Source: Candidatus Leptovillus gracilis (GTDB lineage Bacteria > Chloroflexota > Anaerolineae > Promineifilales > Promineifilaceae). From it: DNA of 64,000 nt. Shown piece after piece: positions 1-9,312 of this stretch. The first letter of the stretch is position 1, and each line of letters opens with the position of its first letter. Position numbers and translations under genes: made by a program. The notes below the pieces were generated by a model that saw only the letters and a list, made by a program, of their open reading frames with translations, made no database searches and was not told the DNA's origin. Location: contig JADJXA010000025.1 of assembly GCA_016716065.1 (NCBI GenBank), positions 323,681 through 387,680 of the forward strand, read 5' to 3'.

Positions 1-1
1 C

Positions 2-1465
2 AGCGGCGGCAAAGGCATGATCGTCGGCATGAGCCGTCGCATCTGCGTAGACCTGTACAATCACATTATCCAACTGCGCCCCGACTGGCACAACGACCAT
101 GACGACGCGGGCGTGGTGAAGGTGGTGATGACCGGTTCGGCCAGCGACCCAGCCGGCTACCAGCCCCACATCCGCAACAAACCACGCCGCAAGGCGTTGG
201 CCGAGCGCTTCAAGGACCCGGCCGACCCCCTGAAGCTGGTCATCGTGCGCGACATGTGGCTGACAGGCTTCGACGCGCCGCCGCTGCACACCATGTACCT
301 GGACAAGCCGATGCGCGGCCATGGGCTGATGCAGGCCATCGCCCGCGTCAACCGCGTCTACAAGGAGAAGCCGGGTGGCCTCATCGTAGACTACCTGGGT
401 ATTGCCACCGACCTGAAAGAGGCGATGGCGAGTTACACCCTGCGCGAAGAAGCGCCGGTTTATGAATTGGGGGAAGACGGCCGTCCTGCCTCACCCATCG
501 AGCAGGCCGCGGCCTTCATGGAAAGCCAGGTAGAGGTGGTGCGCCAGTTCTTCCACCGGTTTGACACGTCGCCATTCTTTCACGGCTTACCCGCCCAGCG
601 ACTCGCCATCATTCCCCTGGCGATGGAGCATGTGTTGGGGCAGGAGGAGGGCAAGAAGCGGTTTATGACGGCCGTGACCCGCCTCTCCAGCGCCTTTGCT
701 CTGGCGATGCCCCATGACAAAGCGGTTGCCATCCGCGACGAAGTGGCCTTTTACCAGGCGGTGCGCGCCGGCTTTGCCAAGCTCTCCCCGTCGGGGAGTA
801 AATCGCAATTTGAAATAGACGCCGCCATTCAGCAGTTGGTCTCCCAGGCGGTGGCCGCGCCGCAGGTGATCAACATCTTCGACGCCGCTGGGCTGAAAAC
901 GCCGGACATCTCCATCCTCTCCGGCCAATTCCTGGCCGAAATACAGCAGATGCCGCACAAAAACCTGGCCCTGGAGATGCTGCGCAAGCTGCTCAACGAC
1001 GAAATCCGGGCGCGCATGGGCAAGAACGTGGTGCAGGCCCGCTCCTTTGAGGCGCTGCTGACGGACACGCTGCGCCGTTACCAAAACCGCGCCATTGATA
1101 CGGCCGAAGTCATCACGGAACTAATCGCCATCGCCCAGGAAATGCAGGCGGCCCAACAACGCGGTGAGAAGCTGGGCCTGAGCGAGGAGGAACTGGCCTT
1201 CTACGACGCCCTGGCCGACAATGCCAGCGCCGTGGCAGTGATGGGTAATGAGCAGTTGGCCTTCATCGCTCACGAGTTGATTAAGATGCTGCGCCAGACG
1301 GTGACGGTGGACTGGACGGTGAAGCAGAGCGCCCGCGCCAAAATCCGGGTGATGGTGAAGCGCATTTTGAAGAAGTATGGCTATCCGCCAGACATGCAGG
1401 AAAAGGCGACGGACACGGTACTGGAACAGGCTGAACGAATTGCGGCGGATTGGACGGCCGTGTGA
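2..1465 (+). CDS. hsdR: Type I restriction enzyme R subunit (HsdR), C-terminal part
   Basis: This is the motor and nuclease subunit of a type I restriction-modification complex, which translocates and cuts unmodified DNA. The frame is open from base 2, so the N-terminal nuclease and first helicase motifs lie outside the window. About 487 residues remain. Visible are an SRRICVDLY segment, the TGFDAPPL segment of the second RecA-like domain, and QAIARVNRVY (helicase motif VI). The rest is the helical C-terminal domain typical of HsdR. The matching hsdM and hsdS genes are not seen and presumably lie upstream. Identification is firm at family level. Confidence 0.9.
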   Translation, partial: SGGKGMIVGMSRRICVDLYNHIIQLRPDWHNDHDDAGVVKVVMTGSASDPAGYQPHIRNKPRRKALAERFKDPADPLKLVIVRDMWLTGFDAPPLHTMYLDKPMRGHGLMQAIARVNRVYKEKPGGLIVDYLGIATDLKEAMASYTLREEAPVYELGEDGRPASPIEQAAAFMESQVEVVRQFFHRFDTSPFFHGLPAQRLAIIPLAMEHVLGQEEGKKRFMTAVTRLSSAFALAMPHDKAVAIRDEVAFYQAVRAGFAKLSPSGSKSQFEIDAAIQQLVSQAVAAPQVINIFDAAGLKTPDISILSGQFLAEIQQMPHKNLALEMLRKLLNDEIRARMGKNVVQARSFEALLTDTLRRYQNRAIDTAEVITELIAIAQEMQAAQQRGEKLGLSEEELAFYDALADNASAVAVMGNEQLAFIAHELIKMLRQTVTVDWTVKQSARAKIRVMVKRILKKYGYPPDMQEKATDTVLEQAERIAADWTAV

Positions 1466-1602
1466 ACTTAACGAAAAGCGACCTGGCGCGGGAATTGGCG
1501 TTGAAGCGCCAACGACACGGGCGGCCGGCGGCGTTGGAGGAGAGGGTGGTGGGGAACGGCCGAATTTACACAACTAACCTTTATCTACAAAGCGATCACT
1601 AG
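1462..1602 (+). CDS. Possible small ORF coupled to hsdR
   Basis: A 46-residue frame starts at a GTG that overlaps the hsdR stop (GTGA, four-base overlap), an arrangement typical of translational coupling. The peptide is basic (SDLARELALKRQRHGRP) and matches no family I recognise. It may be a real small gene or simply readthrough of GC-rich sequence. It ends 10 bases before the next start codon. Confidence 0.25.
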   Translation: MNLTKSDLARELALKRQRHGRPAALEERVVGNGRIYTTNLYLQSDH

Positions 1603-1612
1603 AAACATATTC

Positions 1613-2626
1613 ATGAAAACCATCACTCTGTACCAAATAGTCTCCGAGATTAACTTGCGAGCAAAGTCTCACCCAATAGGAACGCTTCAAGAGATTCGCA
1701 AAGAGTTGAAGCAGCTAAAACGGTTGCCAACCTTTAACATATTCACTCCTTCAACTACGCACGAAAGTTGGGCATTTCATCACGGGGGACGGAAGGAATT
1801 ACAATTCAATGTGGGTATTGAAACGATAGATACTGTTCCCTATCTCAGATATGGTGTTGCCTTCTCTTTTGAAACCAGCCAGACACTACCCGATATCAGC
1901 CTTCTTCTGCCGAAGGTCAGGTTATTCAACGAATTTATCCTACAGAATCCAGAACAATATGCCGACATGCGTATGTGGCACTATTACAGTTATCAAAGCG
2001 ATGACTACATGCCTTCTCCAATCCCGCATGAAAACATCACCGAAGGAATGTTTTATTTTCTCGGCAAACGTCAACCCTGCGAGCAGATAGATTACGAGCT
2101 TCTTCTGGATGATCTAGACCGCCTGCTGCCTTTGTACAGATACGTTGAGGGCAATGGGAATTTACAACTTGTTACTGCCGTCAAGGTATCACCCTTCAGG
2201 TTTTCGCCAGGATTTACGGCTAAAGCACCATCCGCCAATGCTTCTCTCGCTCAAAAAGAACTGGATATCAACCTCCGCCATAATGTGCTACAAGCGGCCC
2301 TTTATAAGCAGTTGGTCAAAGAATATGGGAAAGAAAATGTGCGCACCGAGCTACCAAGCGGCATTGGCACCAGCATTGACGTTGTGGTCAAAGATGGAGA
2401 CGAATTCTACTTCTATGAGATAAAAACGGCTCATTCACCACGCGCTTGTTTACGTCAGGCCATGGGGCAGTTATTGGAGTATGGTTTTTGGCCTGGAACA
2501 CAAGAAGCTGCTCGACTGATAATTGTCGGTGAAACGGCCCTGGATCAGGAAGGGCTAACATACCTGAATACGCTGAGACAGCGTTTCTCTTTACCCCTGG
2601 AATATAGACAGATCGTGGTTGATTGA
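1613..2626 (+). CDS. PD-(D/E)XK nuclease-like protein
   Basis: This 337-residue protein has an unrecognised N-terminal two thirds and a C-terminal domain that looks like a restriction-endonuclease fold. The candidate catalytic residues are D256 (in SIDVVV), E269 and K271 (in YEIKTA), followed by Q286-xxx-Y290 (QLLEY). A D...ExK plus QxxxY arrangement is characteristic of one large group of PD-(D/E)XK nucleases. The gene lies between hsdR and the Dpd genes and is more AT-rich than hsdR. It may be a nuclease effector of the Dpd locus, but it is not one of the named Dpd proteins I know. Fold assignment is fairly sure, function is inferred. Confidence 0.6.
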   Translation: MKTITLYQIVSEINLRAKSHPIGTLQEIRKELKQLKRLPTFNIFTPSTTHESWAFHHGGRKELQFNVGIETIDTVPYLRYGVAFSFETSQTLPDISLLLPKVRLFNEFILQNPEQYADMRMWHYYSYQSDDYMPSPIPHENITEGMFYFLGKRQPCEQIDYELLLDDLDRLLPLYRYVEGNGNLQLVTAVKVSPFRFSPGFTAKAPSANASLAQKELDINLRHNVLQAALYKQLVKEYGKENVRTELPSGIGTSIDVVVKDGDEFYFYEIKTAHSPRACLRQAMGQLLEYGFWPGTQEAARLIIVGETALDQEGLTYLNTLRQRFSLPLEYRQIVVD

Positions 2627-2711
2627 GTCGGACTCCTGGCAAGCCGTTTCTCAGCGTTTCACCATACGGTACTATTATCATCCCTACGCACAGTGTGATA
2701 CTATATTCGGG

Positions 2712-2735
2712 GTTTGTTCGCTACTGCGAACAAAC
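2712..2735. promoter_or_regulatory. Operator-like inverted repeat, site 1
   Basis: Two perfect 9-base arms, GTTTGTTCG and CGAACAAAC, are separated by CTACTG. The core, TGTTC-N8-GAACA (2715-2732), recurs before the XRE gene and before the second TGT-like gene. The site ends 13 bases before the chosen start of the DUF6884 gene and follows a -10-like TACTAT, so a bound protein should repress. The XRE protein encoded at 3616 is the obvious candidate ligand. Confidence 0.7.
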
Positions 2736-2748
2736 GGGGAATAACATC

Positions 2749-3513
2749 GTGACCATCGCATCAGAGAAGAAGCGCTGCCTCATTTTAAGTTGCTCACGCG
2801 CCAAACATGGTGCGCCTGAGCTATTACCGGCCGTGCAGCGGTACACCGGCCCCATGTACCAGGTTTTGCGCCGCTACCTGCGTGAGAAACCAGAAGAAGC
2901 AGCAACCCTCATCATCTACATTCTATCAGCCCGCCATGGGCTGATTGACAGCCAGACGCCCATTCTCCCTTATGACCAAAAAATGACGCCAGCAAGAGCT
3001 GCTGAACTGCACACGGCCGTTTTGCACAAGGTTGAGCAAGAAATCGCGCCGGTCGGTTACGCGGAGATATTTTTGGCGATGGGACAAACATATCTGCTGG
3101 CACTCGATGGACTTGACAATGTGTTGGGCGTTGACACGAAAGTGATAACGGCGCGCAGTTCCGCCGGGACGAAGTTAACCGAGCTACGGAACTGGCTCTG
3201 GGAAATCAGCCCCACTATTCCTCGGGTTGAGGAACAGGTGGTTATGCCGAATGTAGGGCGGGTAACGGCCGTTTTACGCGGTCGCACCCTTTCCCTGACA
3301 ACAGCCGAAGCAGAGGAACACTTGAGTTCCAGCCTGTTCACAGCGCCAGATTCGGCCCGCCAGGTGCGTGGTTGGTATGTAGTCATCGGTGGCGAAAAGG
3401 CTAGCCCGAAGTGGGCGGCGCACCACCTTTTTGATGTGCCAGTGAGTGATTTTTCCGCTGATGAAGCGCGGCGGGTGCTGCGGAAGTTAGGGTTAAATTG
3501 TTATCGAACGTGA
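2749..3513 (+). CDS. DUF6884 (YaaA-like) protein, candidate DpdC
   Basis: The protein has 254 residues from a GTG start that sits 8 bases after GGGGA and just after operator site 1. A longer in-frame start at 2623 would place the operator inside the gene, so I reject it. The N-terminal half is a DUF6884 domain: ILSCSRAK, YTGPMYQ, LSARHGLI and LPYDQKM are visible. The C-terminal ~80 residues form a separate domain (WYVVIGGEKASPKWAA). The CSxxK motif recalls the nitrile-attacking core of archaeosine synthase. In known Dpd systems DpdC turns preQ0 in DNA into the amide (dADG), and no other gene here fits that role. Family is clear, DpdC function is inference. Confidence 0.65.
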   Translation: MTIASEKKRCLILSCSRAKHGAPELLPAVQRYTGPMYQVLRRYLREKPEEAATLIIYILSARHGLIDSQTPILPYDQKMTPARAAELHTAVLHKVEQEIAPVGYAEIFLAMGQTYLLALDGLDNVLGVDTKVITARSSAGTKLTELRNWLWEISPTIPRVEEQVVMPNVGRVTAVLRGRTLSLTTAEAEEHLSSSLFTAPDSARQVRGWYVVIGGEKASPKWAAHHLFDVPVSDFSADEARRVLRKLGLNCYRT

Positions 3514-3541
3514 GTTTTTGCGTAGGATATTGGGAGTGGAG

Positions 3542-3574
3542 AAACGGCCGTCTGAATTAGACGGCCGTTTTTGT
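3542..3574 (+). terminator. Rho-independent terminator built from two ACGGCCGT palindromes
   Basis: A 12-base perfect stem (AAACGGCCGTCT paired with AGACGGCCGTTT) has loop GAATT and is followed by T residues, 29 bases after the DUF6884 stop. Its stem consists of two copies of the octamer that is over-represented across the window. The T run merges into the next operator. Confidence 0.8.
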
Positions 3575-3589
3575 TCCTAATATAGAACA
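3572..3589. promoter_or_regulatory. Operator-like inverted repeat, site 2
   Basis: The sequence TGTTCCTAATATAGAACA has the same TGTTC-N8-GAACA layout as site 1. It lies 26 bases before the start codon of the XRE regulator, the expected place for autoregulation. Confidence 0.65.
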
Positions 3590-3615
3590 TAATCATTCCA
3601 GACGAGGATAGGGCA

Positions 3616-3861
3616 ATGTCTACAGCCAAGAATCTCGAGAATTTGGGCGCCAAACTCAAAGCAATTCGCAAACACTTGGGCTATAGCCAGGAAGATATGG
3701 CAACCGCTGTGGGTAAAACGGGTAAGTCCCGCCGGTCACGGGTGCATGAGTGGGAGAAAGGGCTGCGGGAGCCAGAACTTTCATGTTTATCTGCCTATGC
3801 CCGGCTGGCGGGGATCTCCGCCGACGATCTGCTTGATGACAGTGTGGAACTTCGTTTGTGA
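3616..3861 (+). CDS. XRE-family HTH transcriptional regulator
   Basis: An 81-residue single-domain helix-turn-helix protein of the Cro/CI (XRE) type. The recognisable core runs from LGAKLKAIRKHLGYSQEDMA through RVHEWEKGLREPELSCLSAYARLAGIS to the end. It is preceded by GAGGATAGGGCA as ribosome binding site. It stands at the head of the dpdA gene (46-base gap) and behind a TGTTC-N8-GAACA operator. It therefore likely represses itself and the Dpd genes, like the control proteins of restriction systems. Family is certain, target set is inferred from the three operators. Confidence 0.85.
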   Translation: MSTAKNLENLGAKLKAIRKHLGYSQEDMATAVGKTGKSRRSRVHEWEKGLREPELSCLSAYARLAGISADDLLDDSVELRL

Positions 3862-3907
3862 CAGCCATCCCCGACGCCCAGAACTAAAAAATAACAAACG
3901 TGAACCT

Positions 3908-5161
3908 ATGCAATTCTATCTACCGAACTTTGAAGACCTTGTTGATCCGGAATACGATTTTGAGAAGGATGACTATTCACCAAAACGGAAACGAAACGGC
4001 CGTTTCCAGCACGACCAATATGCCCATGAATTTTTCACAGAACCAATCTTTGACGGAATGCTCGTTTCCAAAACAGTTGTGACGCCCTCTGTAGAACAGC
4101 GCATACAAACGAGTGGGAATGTCCACCGCTTTTTCCGTTTGGCAGAACAAGTTCCGGTAATGGGTGACTGTGGCGCATTCTCCTATTGGGATAAAGAAGA
4201 GCCACCGTATACCGTAGCCGAAATCCTCGATTACTATGAAGTGATGGGCTTTACCTATGGTGTAGCCCTGGACCATCTCATCTTTCCCACCATGTCCGAA
4301 GCAGAAAGAGATCGCCGCCTAAAAATCACTCTTGATAATGCGCAGGAGTTTCTGAGGAAACGCAACGACTATGACTACAAAGTCATCCCTGTGGGGATTG
4401 CGCAGGGGTGGGATGCCGATTCGCGTGCAGGTAGTATCCGGCAGTTATTAGATATCGGCTATAGCCATCTGGCTATCGGTGGCATGGCACGCAGCAAAGA
4501 CCAGGAAATCATCCAAACGTTGCAAGCAATCCATCCCATTCTGCAAGAAAACCAGTGCGTACAAATGTTACACCTGTTCGGGGTTGCTCGACTATCACTG
4601 ATTTCGGATTTCATTCGCTATGGAGTCACAAGCGCTGACAGCGCCTCGCCCATGCGCCGGGCGTTTCTTGGTACAAGCCAGGACAACTACTGGACAGTAG
4701 GCGAAGAACGTTATGCAGCCATTCGAGTTCCAGAGGTAAAGGAAGGAGGGGCCAGAAAGCGCGGCGTAGACTCCACCGGTGAAGTTGCAGCCAAAAATGG
4801 CATGACAGTAATCAAAATGAAGGAAATGGAGCAGGAAGCATTGCGCCTGTTGCGTGACTATGATGCCGGAATTGCGGAGTTAGAGGAGACATTAACGGCC
4901 GTTCTTGCCTATGACCAGCTTCATGGCGACAAAAGGAAACATGAAGCAGCCTACCGGCGCACACTTGCCGACAAAGCATGGCAGAAGTGTAACTGCTCCA
5001 TTTGTAAGAAATGGGGAATCGAAGTCATTATCTTTCGCGGCAACAATCGAAATAGACGTCGTGGATTTCATAATGCCTATGTCTTTTACCAACAATTTCA
5101 AGGGCGTGTAAAAAGCGAGAGTTCCAATGCAGGAGCTACACAGTTGAAGTCTATTCCCTGA
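3908..5161 (+). CDS. dpdA: DpdA, DNA-guanine transglycosylase of the Dpd system
   Basis: DpdA is a TGT-family enzyme that exchanges guanine in DNA for preQ0. The protein has 417 residues from ATG 3908; the longer frame back to 3746 overlaps the regulator and has no homologous content. Visible are GDCGAF with D87 (equivalent to the DSGG aspartate of tRNA TGT), GGMARSKDQE (the GG(L/M) pocket loop), and TSADSASP with D244 as candidate nucleophile. The zinc site is C361-x-C363-xx-C366 with H388. It is the first gene after the regulator, 128 bases before dpdE. No dpdB is present; that gene is reported as dispensable in other Dpd clusters. Confidence 0.88.
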   Translation: MQFYLPNFEDLVDPEYDFEKDDYSPKRKRNGRFQHDQYAHEFFTEPIFDGMLVSKTVVTPSVEQRIQTSGNVHRFFRLAEQVPVMGDCGAFSYWDKEEPPYTVAEILDYYEVMGFTYGVALDHLIFPTMSEAERDRRLKITLDNAQEFLRKRNDYDYKVIPVGIAQGWDADSRAGSIRQLLDIGYSHLAIGGMARSKDQEIIQTLQAIHPILQENQCVQMLHLFGVARLSLISDFIRYGVTSADSASPMRRAFLGTSQDNYWTVGEERYAAIRVPEVKEGGARKRGVDSTGEVAAKNGMTVIKMKEMEQEALRLLRDYDAGIAELEETLTAVLAYDQLHGDKRKHEAAYRRTLADKAWQKCNCSICKKWGIEVIIFRGNNRNRRRGFHNAYVFYQQFQGRVKSESSNAGATQLKSIP

Positions 5162-5289
5162 ATGAGTCACATCTATTACGAACTACTGACTTTGACCAAC
5201 TGTGAAATTGCCAATTGAATAAAACGAATCTCTCAAACGAGACACCCTTTCTGAAACACCATTAATAGCATTTTCGGGGCAATGTATTG

Positions 5290-8200
5290 ATGCTTCATCT
5301 TAAAGAGTTGCGCACACGAATGTTTATAAAAGGAATCCCCATTGATGGGATGCCACCTGATATTGCTGTAGAGATTCTTGATCTTCAATGGCAAAGCCCT
5401 GACGAATTAGTGGTAACGTGTCAGGATCCGAGGAAGCGTCTTTATAAAGTCATCCTCACTTCATCTGACAAGTGCCAACTCCAATGTACCAATGTTTTTT
5501 CCCTCCCATGGAAACTGTTACCTCAAAGCCCTGGTCAAGAAGAAATGAGAGTTTTAACAAAAGCCGAAAAAGGCCGTCTGAATCAGTCTCTCTTTAGAGC
5601 TGGCTTTGTGCATAAGTGGGACAAGGACGGTGGCTACTCGGATTGGACACACACAAGCACAACCTACCGCATTTTCCATGCGAACTCCCATCAGTCCTTT
5701 ATCGTGCTTTTAGAGCCAGAAGCAACAACTTCCGCTCAACAAAAGCCACAAACTGCATTACATCACGACATCGGTGATTTGCCGAAACTAACACCCCCTG
5801 AGCAAAAATCACCACCAACAACAACCGCTGATTTTGCCTCCCATCCAACACCTCATCCCTATCTTGCACCAGGCATGTATGTCCGCATCCCCTTTGACCT
5901 TGTGGAATCACCTGGCGAATACCGCGATTATCGCATTGGGCAGTTGGTAGACATCAATAGTGTCGCAAACTCTGCTCGCATAAAGTTACAAACCTATTCA
6001 CCTGGACAGCCGGTTGCACAAGAAATTGCCGAGCGAGATATTGCACACATCCATCGTTGTCATATCTTGCCAGAAACATTGTTCATTCATGCGGAAACTA
6101 AGCAAACAGGGCAAGTTCTCCTACCGTGTCTAACAGAGTGGGAAGAAGGAAAACTATGCGACTATTACGTGGAGATAACTGGTCAAATAAAACGCCTATC
6201 AGAAGAGAAGATTTTGGTGGCTTCGCACCGGCAATCCCCTCACCCCCTCGAACAACTTAAACGATATGAACTTCACCATCCCAGATGGAAGACTGAACGA
6301 GATCAACTTATCGAAAGTTATGCCGAACTGCACGCAGCAACCTATGGACTAGAAGATTTGGTTGGTTCTCGGATCATGCTTTTACCTCATCAAGCCGAAG
6401 TTGTTGCAACTGTTCTAAGCGATGAAACTTGCCGCTATATCTTGGCCGACGAGGTTGGTTTAGGGAAAACCATCGAAACTTGTGTCATTATTAAAGGACT
6501 GTCGCGCCGTCATCCGGGATTGAAGACGCTCATTGTGGCGCCAGCGTCTCTAGTAGAACAGTGGCACTTTGAACTGAACAATAAGTTCTGGCTCGATTTT
6601 GTCCGGGATGACCAACTGAATTTATTGCATCTACCGAAAGACTGCCCAGGCATTATCGTCAGCACAGAGAAACTTTCTAATGATGGGCAACTGACTCTCT
6701 GGCTATCAATGCAGGAGTGGGGTCTACTGATTGTTGATGAAGCACACCACCTCCATAAACGGCCGTCTCTCTACGAGCGTATCTACCAACTTAGCAGCGA
6801 TGCCGAACGTGCCCTTATCCTATCAGCTACCCCCATTCAACGTCGGGGGGATGAATATCTGGCATTGCTCAAGCTGATGTACCCAGAGCGTTACAGCGCG
6901 CTAACGCACACCCAATTTAGTCATATTTTGCAAGCCCAACAAACCCTTCGGCAAACAATTGCGTATCTGGCTCAAGCCTTAACACCTGATGACTTTGATT
7001 TGGCTGAATTCCTTAAAGAGATGGAATTGATAACTGACAAGCTAAAAGAAGATGAGGTCTTACAACAGCTTGTTACGCAAGCCGCAGCGCAAACTTGCCT
7101 GGATGCTCAACTAAAAAGTGCCAAAGAAGCAATTAGTTACGTGAGCGAAAACTACCGGATCGAGAGTCGCATGATCCGTAATCGACGGGTCAATTTGAAT
7201 ATCGAATTGCCTAAAAGAGATGTGGATACCAGCTTCAGTTATTTGCCTGAAGCAACGGAAGTCGAATTGCTAAACCAGTTACATGATTATATTGACTTCA
7301 TGTTAACAGAACTCAAGGGCGAGACAAAAAAAAGTCTGGGGCTGGAATACTGTCGTGTCTTATTGCACAAAGCCTTTAGCAGCCCCCACAGTTTAGAAAG
7401 TCTTCTGAAAGAACGACAAAAGATCCTCCATTCGCCTCAAAAAACTTTGACCAACGCGGTAAGTAACAGCTTGTTAACATTAGCCCCACCCCGTCAAGAA
7501 GCAAAACGCATACAAACTTTGTTGACGGTCGTTCCCGTTCTGGCAGGAGAAAGTGACTGGGTAAATAATCTACTGTGGCTCTGCGGAAACTGGCGCGAGC
7601 AAACAGACACCATCTTAGAGTCTTATATTACTGGCAGGAGCAGTGCTAATTCAGGCCATCGATTAGTCCGGGTGTTACGGGCCATACAAAATCAACTACA
7701 AAAGCACCCCGCGTCCAAAATTGTAGTTTTTTCTGCCTGGACCGAAACCTTGTTAGCATTGTTACCCCATCTGACCAAACACTTGAGAGCAAGACGCGGG
7801 CGCGTCGCACAGTTTCACTGCCAGATACCATCTGAAGATCTGCAAGAACAGGCTGACTTGTTCCAATCGCAGGACGATTATCACATTCTTTTATGTGATG
7901 AGTTGGGGGGAGAGGGACGAAATTTCCAGATAGCTGATGTTATTGTCCATATAGACATCCCTTGGACGCCAGCACAGTTAGAGCAAAGAATTGGCCGTGT
8001 AGATCGTTTGGGCAGAACTGGAAAGGTGGTTTCCATTGTGTCTTATGCCCACGAACAAATCGAACAGGACTTATTCCGTATCTGGGAGGACGGGTTTAAC
8101 CTCTTCACACATTCTATGAGCGGGCTTGAAATTGCTCTGGAAAGCGTCTTGGACGATCTACTATCTGCTATGGAACATAACTCGCGTGACAGCCTTATAA

Positions 8201-9312
8201 ACCTGTTGCCAGCAATGCTAGCCAAAGCAAAAGAATTACGGAAAGCAGTTGAGGAGGAACGGTATTTTGAAGAGAACGCCATCAACCATCGCCAACGGGA
8301 TGAGTTCCAGAAATTAAGTGAAAAATATCGTGATGGTTCAAAACTCGGCCGCTCATTCACCAGTTGGGCATCAATGGCGGGGTTGGAAAACTCATATAAT
8401 CGCCTAAAAGATACCGTGATGTTCTTTCCTAAAAAATTCAACCAAAAAAGCATGGTCAATGCCAAGTTTGTTACCCCGCCCAATATGGAAGAGGCACTTC
8501 GCCGCTCTGGACGAACGCATAATCTAGTAATCACCGGGACTTTCAATCGAGATGTTGCTGTACAACGAGAAGACCTGGTCTTTTTTGCCCCAGGCAATGA
8601 CCCATGGACAGATGGGATTGTCAGGAATGCGCTTGAGGCAGATCGGGGCCGTAGCTGTGCTATTTTGCGCAAAACTGACTTACTTGCTACCCCCTGGCAA
8701 GGAGTGGAACTTCTATATCAGATACAGGTGAATCCTCGACCACTGTACAAAGCCGGTCACTCACCCATCCATTTGTTTCAAGCTCAGGGGTATCTTTTCC
8801 TCCCTACTTATCGTGTGCTGGTTTCTGTTGACGGAGACGTTATTACTCGTTCGCATCCTGCTTGGGAAGCAATTACTACGTATTCATTCAGCTCAAGTTA
8901 TGGGGACATACATCTGGGTAAACGAAGTGGCCCACGCAGGATCGTTTTATTGAAAGAAGCTTTTCCTCCAGATATTTGGGAAGATGTGCTGGTAAGAGCT
9001 GTGAGTGCGGCAAACACAAAGCTCATGGAGGAATTCGACTTCACACTAGAAGTTGCTGAAGAGGCCGCAGAAGATTTTGAACGCAAACTGCTAGGCTTAC
9101 GCGCCTCTCGCTATTGGTTTAATCAAATCTATGGCCCGGAAACGATACCTGGCGCCATAGATTTAGAGGCGCACCAGCAAATTGCTAACGGATTAATTGA
9201 AGGAATTCGCCATCCACTAATTCAGCTAGAATCCGCTTGCTTTTGGTGGCTATGTCCTACACAAGATTATGAATCATTACTTCAACGCACTACAAGAATT
9301 GCTGCTAGCTGA
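5290..9312 (+). CDS. dpdE: DpdE, SNF2/HepA-like helicase
   Basis: A 1340-residue ATP-dependent DNA translocase of superfamily 2, needed for the restriction arm of Dpd systems. Residues 1-350 hold accessory domains. The first RecA-like domain carries DEVGLGKT (387-394) and DEAH (483-486), with SATPIQRRGDEY just after. The second carries FSAWTETLL and EQRIGRVDRLGR. The start is the ATG at 5290, 11 bases after GGGG; a TTG one codon earlier is also open. The 3' end overlaps dpdF by 44 bases, so the two are translationally linked. Order E-F-G-H-I-J-K matches the canonical cluster, which supports the name. Confidence 0.88.
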   Translation: MLHLKELRTRMFIKGIPIDGMPPDIAVEILDLQWQSPDELVVTCQDPRKRLYKVILTSSDKCQLQCTNVFSLPWKLLPQSPGQEEMRVLTKAEKGRLNQSLFRAGFVHKWDKDGGYSDWTHTSTTYRIFHANSHQSFIVLLEPEATTSAQQKPQTALHHDIGDLPKLTPPEQKSPPTTTADFASHPTPHPYLAPGMYVRIPFDLVESPGEYRDYRIGQLVDINSVANSARIKLQTYSPGQPVAQEIAERDIAHIHRCHILPETLFIHAETKQTGQVLLPCLTEWEEGKLCDYYVEITGQIKRLSEEKILVASHRQSPHPLEQLKRYELHHPRWKTERDQLIESYAELHAATYGLEDLVGSRIMLLPHQAEVVATVLSDETCRYILADEVGLGKTIETCVIIKGLSRRHPGLKTLIVAPASLVEQWHFELNNKFWLDFVRDDQLNLLHLPKDCPGIIVSTEKLSNDGQLTLWLSMQEWGLLIVDEAHHLHKRPSLYERIYQLSSDAERALILSATPIQRRGDEYLALLKLMYPERYSALTHTQFSHILQAQQTLRQTIAYLAQALTPDDFDLAEFLKEMELITDKLKEDEVLQQLVTQAAAQTCLDAQLKSAKEAISYVSENYRIESRMIRNRRVNLNIELPKRDVDTSFSYLPEATEVELLNQLHDYIDFMLTELKGETKKSLGLEYCRVLLHKAFSSPHSLESLLKERQKILHSPQKTLTNAVSNSLLTLAPPRQEAKRIQTLLTVVPVLAGESDWVNNLLWLCGNWREQTDTILESYITGRSSANSGHRLVRVLRAIQNQLQKHPASKIVVFSAWTETLLALLPHLTKHLRARRGRVAQFHCQIPSEDLQEQADLFQSQDDYHILLCDELGGEGRNFQIADVIVHIDIPWTPAQLEQRIGRVDRLGRTGKVVSIVSYAHEQIEQDLFRIWEDGFNLFTHSMSGLEIALESVLDDLLSAMEHNSRDSLINLLPAMLAKAKELRKAVEEERYFEENAINHRQRDEFQKLSEKYRDGSKLGRSFTSWASMAGLENSYNRLKDTVMFFPKKFNQKSMVNAKFVTPPNMEEALRRSGRTHNLVITGTFNRDVAVQREDLVFFAPGNDPWTDGIVRNALEADRGRSCAILRKTDLLATPWQGVELLYQIQVNPRPLYKAGHSPIHLFQAQGYLFLPTYRVLVSVDGDVITRSHPAWEAITTYSFSSSYGDIHLGKRSGPRRIVLLKEAFPPDIWEDVLVRAVSAANTKLMEEFDFTLEVAEEAAEDFERKLLGLRASRYWFNQIYGPETIPGAIDLEAHQQIANGLIEGIRHPLIQLESACFWWLCPTQDYESLLQRTTRIAAS

